Positions 34,101-46,100 of a DNA stretch of 64,000 bases are shown here, piece after piece. Where the stretch lies: contig JAFZRE010000036.1 of NCBI GenBank assembly GCA_017620015.1, forward strand, positions 1 to 64,000, read 5' to 3'. This stretch comes from Bacteroidales bacterium (lineage in GTDB: Bacteria > Bacteroidota > Bacteroidia > Bacteroidales > ML635J-15). Positions within the stretch are counted from its first letter, which is position 1. Every line of letters starts with the position of its first letter. The position numbers were made by a program, and so were the translations under genes. Below the pieces are notes generated by a model that was given only the letters and a program-made list of their open reading frames with translations, was not told the DNA's origin and ran no database searches.

Positions 34101-37100
34101 AACCCAGCGGCAGTGGACAATGTCCGCATATACAAAACCAGTTGTCCGTCAATTGTAAACTTAACCTTAGCAGACATCACCGATGCATCGGTAACATTGA
34201 ATTGGAACAATTACGAATCGGCAGGTAGTTGGAATGTCATAGTTTCCGAAAGCGAACTCACCGACGAAGAACTTAATGCTTACAGTTCAGCCGTTACCGT
34301 GACCGATTCCACATATACCGCAACTGGCTTGAGTCCGACTACAAATTATAATGTATATGTACGCGCAGTATGCTCTGCAGACAACTATAGTCCATGGATA
34401 AGCAAAAACTTTAATACATATCAGACACCTGCCTCCTTGCCATATACATGCGGATTTGAGGATGCCGAGGAAAATGCAAACTGGGCGCTTGCCAATGGTG
34501 ACCAGACCAACAAGTGGTATATCGGTACGGCAGCAAATAACGGCGGAGAAAACGGATTGTATATATCCAATGATGAAGGAGCAAATAACACCTATAATAA
34601 TGCAGCAGCTTCGTATGTATATGCTTACCGTGATATTCTAATCAATGAATCCGGCTTCTACAATATCAGTTTTGACTGGAGAGCCGAGGGGCTTAATTAT
34701 TACAATATATATGAATTTGATTTGCTTCGTGCATTCTTGGTTCCGAATTCATTGTCTCCAATTATTATAGGTGGTGATGCCAATGGAATGTTTGATTTGC
34801 ATACTGGATTAATCAACGTGACACCTGAAGGTTGGATTGAAGTGTCGGAAAGCGGAGAGCCGTTGCTTAATCAATCGGAGTGGCAGAGTAGCAGCAAGGA
34901 TTTGACTTTGGATGCAGGCACATACAAACTTGTATTCTTCTGGCAAAATATTAATAAAGATGAGGTTGGCATTGAAGAAGGAGGAAGCAATCCGCCAGCC
35001 GCCATTGACAACATTAGCATAAGTAGGATTTCGTGTCCTTCAATAAGCAACATTTTAGTAAATGATATTAGCGGAAATTCGGCAACGATAAGTTGGACGG
35101 AACGTGGCTCTGCCGAAATGTGGAAATTGGTGGTTTCGGCAACCGAACTAAATGAAGCCCAACTTGAAGAAGCAGATGCCATCCTTATAGAAGACGAACC
35201 GATGTATGAAGCGGAAGGTCTTAATGCAACAACAAATTATTATTTATATGTATGTGCAGTATGTTCGGCAGATGAAAGTAGCAGATGGGAAAGTAAAATA
35301 TTCGTAACTACAAACAATTCTGGAACATTGTTCTATTATTGCGATTTCGAGGATGAAGCCGAAAACGGAAACTGGGAGCTTAACAGCAACGGAAGTCGCT
35401 CCGATTGGGTAATCAGTACTCAATCCGGCAACAACGAACATAATCTTAAATTGAAATACAATCCTTCCGGGAGTATGATGGAGGAAAGAGGTTATGCAAC
35501 TCGCACGATTGAGATTCCTGAAGATTCATATTACTTGTTTGATTTCGATTGGAAAGCAGATAGCCAATTAGCATTTAATTTGGCGACCATTATGTGGATT
35601 CCTGACACTTGCAATTTAGATAGTCTAAACATTTTGGAACCAGAACGAGGCATAAATATATGTGACATATCATTTATGTATGGTATCACAGATTGGCAAC
35701 ATAGCACATACAGGGCTAGGGTTGAAGCAGGAAACTATAAGCTTGCAGTTATAGGATCTGTTGCCCAAACAATGTCAGGAACCGATAAATCATATATAGA
35801 AATAGACAATATTATAATATATAAGTCAGCAATAAGTGAACCAATTATGGCTACAGGTAATCCGACAGATGCAACCACATCGTCGGTTACGCTCCATGGC
35901 AACATAACCGACAACGGAGGAACGGATGTTACAGAACGTGGATTTGTATATGGCACCGATAAGCAGAACCTTAATAATAGGATAACGAGCAATGACGAAA
36001 ACGATGACTTCTCAGCTACAATTACAGGACTTGCATCGGGTATATATTACTACAAAGCGTATGCAACCAATAGCGAAGGCACTGGTTATGGGGAAATAAT
36101 GACACATGAGGTAGGAAATGGCTTGCATAACGGCTACTCCTACATCGACCTTGGTTTGCCAAGTGGATTATTGTGGAGTACTATAAATGTCGGAGCAAAT
36201 GGTATTGATGAAAATGGAGATTACTTTGCTTGGGGAGAAACCCAACCAAAAGAAGAATATACCGAGGATACCTATACATATTCCGACTCTCCTACAACTC
36301 TTCCTGCCGAAGCCGATGCTGCCACAGCCAACTGGGGCGAAGGATGGCGGTTGCCTACAAAAGATGAAATCCAGGAATTGTACGACAATTCTACTATGAC
36401 ATTTATTAGACTAAAAGGTCTTTATCCGATGGTTTACTTTACTGGACCTAATGGAAATCGCATTGTTCTTCCAATGGGCGGTGTAAAAGGTCAAAGCGAT
36501 GAGGCACTGTCTGCTGTTATTATGTCATCAGAACTCAATGCTGATAATCCAGAATACCCTCTTTGTTTGGTTATTGCTTCCATTGACGGGACTACCGCAT
36601 TTACAGCAGAATCAGGTGTTGGAGGTGTTATGTCACGATACATTGGCTTCAATGTCCGTCCTGTTCGTTCTCCTGAACTTGCTACATCTTCTCCTGGCTA
36701 TGAAATATACAACTGCGATTTCGAGGATGATGCAGAATATGCAAACTGGACGGTCAACAACGGTGACGAGACAAACCATTGGGCAACTGGCATAATGTCA
36801 ATGACTAGTGGAGATAAAACACTTTTCATTACCAACGGCAACGATAACGAATACAACAACGAAGCAACATCATACGCATACGCAACCCGCGAAATTGAAA
36901 TAGAGCAAGTTGGCAGATACCAATTTGAATTTGATTGGCGTTGTAATGGCGAAGAGGAATACGACGTATTAAGGGCGTTCTTTATTCCAAGCACAGCCAA
37001 TCCCAATTTAACCGATGGCGAAAGCAACGGAATGTCGGACAACAACAACGATGCGCCCCAAGTTTGGATAGACATAAGCAACGGCGCAATGTCGGAAGAG

Positions 37101-40100
37101 AACGACTGGAAGCACTGTTCAAAAATTATTTCTATCAATGACATTGGCACATACGACCTTGTTTTCTTCTGGAAAAACGACTACAGCGCTGGTAATAATC
37201 CGCCAGCAGCAGTCGATAACATTGTGATAAGCAAAATGCCACCAGTGGAAGTTGTCACACAGAATGCGACACGCACATCCACAACCGCAACCCTTGGCGG
37301 AGAATTGAGCATCGAAGGCGAGCAAACAATCACTCAGGTCGGTTTCGAGTACGGAACACAGGACAACTATCTTGCCGACACTGTGGAAATGGCTTACGGT
37401 GAAAATACTTTCACCTCGCAGATTACCGAACTTACTCCGCAGACTACCTATTATTATAGAGCGTTTGCAAAATATGGCGACGACAAAATCTCGTATGGCG
37501 AACTTGTCACTTTCCGAACAAAGACCAACGACACCGATGGCACTGAGGATAATCCTCTTACCATCGACAACGCAGAGGAATGGGAACAGTTTGCCGAGGC
37601 AGTTGGTACGGCAGGTGGCGACACGACAAACACATACAAGGACTTTGAAATTTTCAACCATGGTGAAGACACTTACTTCGAACTTACTGCCGACATCGAC
37701 CTTGAAGATTGCAACAATGTTGTAGTGGACAAGTTTAGAGGCTATCTCATAGCTGATGAAAAGACAATTGCCATCAACAACAATGAAGAGGCTGGATATT
37801 CAAGCATATTCAATACTATCGAGAATGCCACAATCGACGGTATCAACATTATGGTTTCCGAAGTGATTGAAGTTGGAGATGAGCAGGAATCTTATGGACC
37901 ATTATGCTTGATAGCAAATTCATCTACAATATCAAATTGCACAACATCTGTTGCAAGTGCTGATGTGGAAATTTCGTCCGGCGGTGGTGGAAATATTGGT
38001 GGTTTTGTTGGAAACTCTATAAACAGCACAATAATCAACTGTACTAACAACCTGCCTGTAAATATGGATGGCGGAAGCGAAGAAAGAGCTGGAGGTATAG
38101 TAGGTTACATACAAGGCGGTTCGGTGGAAGGATGTACCAACAATGCTACAATAACAGGCGACTATGCTGGCGGTATAGCAGGACAGATATGGTCTGCAAC
38201 CCATTCGACCAACTTGAATGCCGGCAATGTAATCGGTGATGAAAAGGCGGGCGGAATTGTAGCATACGCAATGAACGGAGATGTCGTAGTTGATAAATGT
38301 ATGAACATCGGTACGATAAGCGCGAGCGGAATTTCGGCAGGTATTGGCTACGGAAATGGACTTGATGTAACCAACACTGCAAACTATGGTGCTTTTACAG
38401 ACTTTGCACGACAAACAACAGCAGGATTTGGTGCAATGTCTGGCTCAGTTAGCAAAAATATTGTCGCTCCAATATATATTGGCAACACAGTTCGAGAATA
38501 TGTAGAAAATAATGTGTATGCAACTATATATGTTTCAGAAGAATATGAAGGACAAATAACCGAAAGCGATGATTTCTTCGACGAGCAGGTCAGTGATATT
38601 CGCGTTGACTCACTGAGGTTGAAGTTTGCAGAGAATGGTACTGCAAAGGAAACCAGCCAAATTGTCGGTTCGGCATTGCAATCAACACTTTCAACAAACT
38701 GGACATACACCGACGGACTTTACCCGATGCCTGCAGGAATCCCTGAAAACACAAAGACAACCCTTGCGCGAATACCTATATATTTATCGTCGGGTGAAAC
38801 TGCATTCGGTGTAAGGAGCAACTTTACCGTGCCTACCACCGTTTTGGGACAACCCGTAACTTGGGCTTCCGACAATGCGGCAATTTCAATATCCAACGGC
38901 ACGGCAACGGTAACACGTCCAGCCGAAGGCGAAAATGACATTGATGTAAACATCACAGCCGACTATGGCGGATATACCAAGACATTCGTAGTAAGGGTAA
39001 TAGCACCCAAGCACATACCTGTAAATACTGACGATGCGGTTCAGGATTCGGTTGTCACCTTCTACGGTTCGTTCGACATGGCAACCGATGGCGTAACATA
39101 CGCAAGGGAATACGGCTTCGTATATAGCACCAACAGCAACCTTTCAGATTCCATCAAGGTAGTAAGCACAAATCTTAGTCACTCTCTTAGCGAGTCAAGG
39201 GATTTCTCGGCTTCTGTTAACAACCTTGAAGAAAGCACAATGTACTACTATAGAGCCTTTGCAACTACTGGTGACGGTACGGAGTACGGCGAAATAAAGA
39301 GCATAAAGACACTTGGCGCTCCATCGGTAGTTGCAAAGTACCCTATGTGGCGTACCGACAACACTGCCACTATCGAACTTGACATTACACTTAACGAGGA
39401 TGAGATTTTCGAAGATTTGGAAAGTGCATTTTACTACGGCACAGAACGCGACAACCTCAGTCTCTCCAATATTATTTCCTACGACGACGATTATCACAAT
39501 TATTCTGTCGAACTTTCAGACCTTGCCGCCAACACCAAGTACTACTATGTGGCCGAGGTTTCCGACGACTACGGCACAACCCGCAGCGACACCCTTGAGT
39601 TCATGACCTATGGCACAATGACCGACGACCGCGACAACACCCAGTACTACACAATACAGATTGGAAATCAGACTTGGATGGCGCAGAACTTGAAGTATGC
39701 AGGAAATGAAGTTTCATTTGGAGAAGAAACAAGCTATACAGAACCTTTCTACTATTATGTAAATAATGATGAAGCAAATACAGAAACATACGGCTATCTC
39801 TACAACTGGTCTGCTGCAATGAACGGAGCAAGTAGCAGTACAGCAAATCCTAGCGGTGTGCAGGGTATTTGTCCTAATGGCTGGCATTTGCCAAGCGATG
39901 CCGAATGGACTCAATTGACAGATTATTTAGGAGGAATAATAAATACAGGTGCTATGCTTGCAGGACAGCCGGTAGGACAAGACCAATACTGGGAAACTAG
40001 CGAAATGACGCAGTCGGTAAACTTTGGCAAAACCGGTTTCAATGCTCTGCCTGCTGGTTACTACAATGGTTATTTCAGCGATTTTGGAAGCAATGCAAAC

Positions 40101-43100
40101 TTATGGAGCACTACCATGTCTGATGGCGATGTGCACAACCTTGGCTTCTCCGGCACTGACCTATACATCGGTGGCTCTGTCAAGTACATGGGCTATAGTA
40201 TCCGTTGCGTAAAGGGCTCAACAGTATATGCCTATGATACCGTGCCATACTGCGGAGCACAATACGAGTATCATGATACAATCATTACCGCAAGCGGCGA
40301 CTATATTATTCGCAGACAAATAGAAGAGAATACCGAGACCATTTACAATCTGCACCTTACAATGTACCCCGAACTTACGGCAACCATCAGCAACTTCAGC
40401 ACAGGATGCTACGGCGAAGCCAACGGTTTTGTAGAAGTTACCGCAGAAGGTGGTGCTGGTTCTTACACTTACAGATGGGACACTCCCGACGAGCAGACTA
40501 ACACCAGACTGGAAAACCTTGTTGCTGGCGAATATGTTGTAAATGTTACCGATGCTGTCGGATGTAGTGTTACTGCATCAAAGACTCTTGCCGAACCCGA
40601 CCAACTTACACTTTCTATCAACGGTACTAACCCAAGTTGCTATGGCAGTGCAACGACATTGACATCGAATCCAAACGGTGGTACTCCAGCAGAAACTTCA
40701 CCTTATTATACATTTGCATGGAGTAGTGGAGAATCAACCGCAGAAGTTACCGTAACACCAACCGAAACTACAACCTATACGCTCACCGTTACCGATGCAA
40801 ATAGTTGTACGGCAACCGCAGTAAAGAATGTAATTGTGCCTACAGAACTCACGGTTTCAATAACTGGCACCACGACACTCCAATGCTACGGCGAGACGAC
40901 CGACCTTACCGCTGATGCAAACGGTGGTTCAATGGCAATGGGCTACAACTACGCATGGAGCACCAATGCAACAGGACAAAACCTTACGGGAGTCGGCGCA
41001 GGAACCTACAACGTCACCGTAACCGATGGCAATGGTTGTAATGCAACATCAAGTGTGACGGTAACAGGTCCCGATGCAGCACTTTCGATAAGCATTTCGG
41101 CTACAAATACTACTCTTACTTGTAGCAACACATCAGCAACAATTACTGCAACCGTAACAGGTGGAACGGAAGATTATACTTATAATTGGAGCAATAGTGG
41201 GACAAATAATACATCAGAGGTTACAACCTCAGGATCATATACGGTAGTAGTTACTGATGCAAACGGATGTTCGGTAGAGGCGGCACAGACTATAACGGAA
41301 GATAAGACTGCACCAACCGTTACAATTGATAACAACGAAACTGAACTCAACTGCAACCGCACATCGATAACACTTACGGCAACTGGCAGTGACGCTTCGT
41401 ATGTTTGGTCAAATGGCGGAACCAATGCTGCAACTACAGTGACAACTCCTGATACCTACACCGTAACGGCTACTGGTGACAATGGTTGTACTAACGAAAC
41501 AAGCGTAACAATCACCAAGGTTGAAAACCCGACTGTTGATGTTACAGCAAGTGAAATCCTTTGCAACGGTGCAACAACAACTTTCACAGCCAATGTTTCC
41601 AATGGTGCAGCACCATATTCATATAGTTGGCAAGACGATTTAGGTAGCAGCCAGACACTTAATGCCCAAGCAGGAACGTACAGCGTTACAGTAATGGATA
41701 GTAACAGCTGTACGGCAAGCGCAAGCGGTACGGCAAACCAGCCAGAGCAGTTGACGGCAAGCGTAACCAAGACCGATGACCTCTGCAACGGCGCAAGCAA
41801 CGGTACTGCAACCGTAACAGTCGATGGCGGTACTGATCCATATACTTATGTATGGAGCGATAATGCCGACCGCAACAGCAACACTGCGACTGGCCTTACA
41901 ACAGGAACCTACAGCATAATAGTTTCCGACGCAAACGGCTGCTCTACAACAGTAGAAACGACAATTGACCAACCGAGTACACTCACAGCAAGCGCTTCTG
42001 CAGAGGCAATCTCTTGCTACGGCGGAACTACAACTGCAACTGTAGCTGTCAATGGCGGCACAGAACAATATACATACGTATGGAGCGACAATGCCGATCG
42101 CAACAGTAATACTGCATCCGACATCACCGCAGGAACTTACAGCGTTACCGTAACCGATGCCAACGGCTGTAGTGCAGACGCTGCAACTACGATTACCGAG
42201 CCAGATGAATTGACAGTATCGCTTTCGGCAACCGAAATTCTTTGCAATGGCGGAACAACTACCGTAACAGCCGCTCCTAATGGCGGAACATCGCCTTACG
42301 CATACGCTTGGCAAGGCAATTCAAGCACAGAATCAAGTCTTAGCGGAGTTGCAGGAACATACAGCGTTACCGTAACCGATAACAACGGATGTTCTGCAAC
42401 TGAAAGCACAACGGTAAGTGTAAACGACCAGACAGCACCTGAACTTACAGGTACTTGGCCGTCGAACATCACAGGTCAGAACAACTGCTTCGCAAATGCC
42501 GACATTAACGAATTGTTGAGCGATGATGATATTGAAGCATTATACGAGGATTGTAGCGGACTTACAGTTTCACACAACGATGCGAACACATCGACAGACA
42601 ACTGTGCATGGACAATTACCAGAACATACACAATACAAGATACATACGGAAATGCAGTAACTCCAAGTCCTACAATGAGCGTTAGCGGTAGTGACCAGAC
42701 AGGACCAACAATCGGTGACGACAATCTTAACCGCCAACTTACATCTACAAATTGTACATTCACTGTTCCGGACCTTACCAGCGAAGTTCGTAGCATTGCA
42801 AACGACAACTGTACAGCAAATGATGACCTTACAATCACTCAAAACCCAACGGCAGGAACAGAAATTACAACGGCAACCACTGTTACCGTTACTGTAACCG
42901 ACCAATGTGGCAACAGCAGCACAAAGGAGATAGAACTGACATTGCCAAACGAACTTACAACTTCGCTTTCGGCAGGAACAATCGCTTGTAACGGTGGAAC
43001 TGCCGAAGTTACAAATACCGTCACTGGTGGAACAGAGCCTTACCAGTTCGCTTGGAACAACAATGCAACTACTCAGAACCTAACTGGTGTTAGTGGTGGA

Positions 43101-46100
43101 ACTTACTCAGTAACCGTTACCGATGCAAACAATTGTACTGCAAGTGCAAGTGCAACCGTCAACGAGCCAGACCAACTTACATCAACCCTTTCGGCTGGAA
43201 CAATATCTTGCTACGGTGGAACTGCTGACGTTACAAATACCGTCACTGGCGGAACAGAGCCTTACCAGTTCGCTTGGAGCAACGAGGCAACCACGCAGAG
43301 CCTTGAAGGTGTAAGAGGAGGAAACTACTCAGTAACTATTACCGATGCGAACAGTTGTTCTGCAACAGCAACCACAACCGTCAACGAGCCAGACCAACTA
43401 ACATCAATCCTTTCTGCTGGAACAATTGCTTGTAACGGTGGAACTACCGACATTACAAATACTGTCTCAGGTGGAACTGAACCTTTCACCTTCGAATGGA
43501 GCAACGATGCAACCACCCAGAATCTTACTGGCGTTGGTGCTGGAACTTACGAAGTATTTGTAAGAGACGCTAATGGTTGTGTCGTAAGCCAGCATATAGA
43601 CATCGAACAGCCAGATGCACTTACAACTTTGCTTTCGGCAGGAACAATCGCTTGCAACGGTGGAACTACTGACATTATTAATACTGTCAGCGGTGGTACA
43701 CCGGATTACCAGTACTTCTGGACAGACGACACACACAACCAGAACAATGAAGGTGTAAGCGTAGGCAACTACTCCGTAACAGTACAGGATGCAAACGGAT
43801 GCTCCGCAACTGCAAGCATAGAAATCACCCAGCCCAACGTACTTACATCAACCCTTTCTGCAGGAACAATATCTTGCCACGGCGGAACTGCTGACGTTAC
43901 AAATACCGTCAATGGTGGAACAGAGCCTTACCAGTTCGCTTGGAGCAACGAGGCAACCACGCAGAGCCTTGAAGGTGTAAGAGGAGGAACCTACTCAGTA
44001 ACTGTTACCGATGCGAACAGTTGTTCTGCAACAGCAACCACAACCGTCAACGAGCCAGACCAACTTACATCAACCCTTTCGGCAGGAACAATAGATTGTA
44101 ATGGTGGAACTACCGACATTACAAATTCCGTCTCTGGCGGAACTGAGCCTATCACCTACGAATGGAGCAACGAAGCAAACACTCAGAATCTTACTGGCGT
44201 TGGTGCAGGAACTTACGAAGTATTTGTAAGAGATGCTAATGGTTGTGTCGTAAGCCAGCATATAGACATCGAACAGCCAGATGTACTTACGGCTTCGCTC
44301 ACAGCCGGCACAGTAAGTTGCAACGGCGGAACAACCAACATTACAAGCACAGTTAATGGCGGAACACCAAACTATACCTATGCTTGGAGCAACGGAGCAA
44401 CAACCGACGAACTGACTGGTGTTGGTGCAGGAACTTATAGCGTAACCGTAACCGATGCCAACACTTGTACAGCAAGCGCTATTGTAACAATTACCCAGCC
44501 CAATGCTCTTTCGGTATCAATTTCCGGTCCAACATCGGTTTGCGAAAACACAACATCGACGCTTACCGCAAATGTTCAGGGTGGAACGGCTGATTTCACT
44601 TATTTGTGGAGCAATAGCGCTACAACCGTCTCCATCACAACGCCGCAACTTGCAGTTGCAACAGAATACTCTGTAACCGTAACCGATGCAAACGACTGCT
44701 CGGCTTCGGCAAGCGTAAATGTTGAAATCGGCGACACTCCTGGAATTTCAATTTCAGAAGTAACGCCAATCTGCGTAGGTGGCAACAAAATACTACAGGC
44801 AAATGTTTCCAATGCAGGAGATGACTACACGCTTGAATGGTCAAGTACCGATACTAACGCAGGATTGCCAGCCGACATTACAACCGACGCAATCACCGTA
44901 ACGCCGACCACAGCAGGAACTTACACCTACACAGTAAGCCTTACCGCAACATCGTGTAGCGATGGTCAGCCCTTCACAAGTTCGGATTTTGTAACACTCA
45001 CGGTAAATTCACTGCCTGATGCTGCAATTACCAACAGCACCAACGAAACGACAATCACTTGTACTACAACCGAAATTTCGCTTACTGCAACTGGCGGAAA
45101 TACCTACGCTTGGTCAAACGGCGTAGCAATCGCAGATAACAATGTCACATCTGCAGCAACCTACACCGTCACCGTTACCGATGCAAACGAATGTTCAAAC
45201 ACTGCTAGCATTACGATAAGCGAGGATGTTGCTGCTCCGATGGTAAGCATAACCAACAACACGGGAACGACATTGCTCACCTGTACGACCACCACGATAA
45301 ATGTTGAGGCAACAGGAGATGATGCTTCGTATCGGTGGTCAAACGAAGTGACTACGGCAACCAATGCTATTACCACAAGCGGCACCTACACAGTAACCGC
45401 AACTGCCGACAACGGTTGTACAAGCACCACCGCTATTGAGATTACTCCTAACGACGATGTTCCGACTGTAAGCATAACCAACAATACTGGAGAAACCGAA
45501 CTTACTTGTGCATTGACATCAATTAGCGTCACTGCAACAGGAAGCGGAACTTCGTACCAGTGGTCGGGCGGTGCAAGCACAGAAGAGGCAAACAATACCT
45601 TCACAGCCCCCGGCACCTACATCGTAACCGCAACCGCAGGCAACGGCTGTTCGGCTTCTGACCAAATCACAATTACGCGGAACATTGAAGCACCAGACAT
45701 TACCGCATCGGCAACTGCAAACGCAATTTGTCAGGGCGAAAGCACAACCATCAGTGCAACTGGCGGACAATCCTACACTTGGTCGCCAGACACAGGCTTG
45801 CCGACAACCGTTGGCTCATCAATCACTGCCAGCCCGACATCAACCATAACCTACACGGTAACTGGTGTTGGTGAAAACGGATGTAACGGAACGGCAGAAG
45901 TTACAGTAACCGTCAACCAGCCGAATTCGTCAGAATTTGCAGCAACCGCTTGCGACTTGTACGAATGGAACGGTACAACTTATGACCAGACAGGAGACTA
46001 TACCCATACATTCACCAACGCAAACGGCTGCGACTCGGTTGTAACTCTTCACTTGACAATCAATAACTCACAGACTAATATCGTCGATATCTCTGCATGC

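Noticed and set aside
41640..42314. Cysteine-rich open frame opposite the SprB-like repeats
   Set aside because: The Cys/Ser/Val pattern is the mirror of the repeated Thr/Ala/Asn codons on the plus strand.
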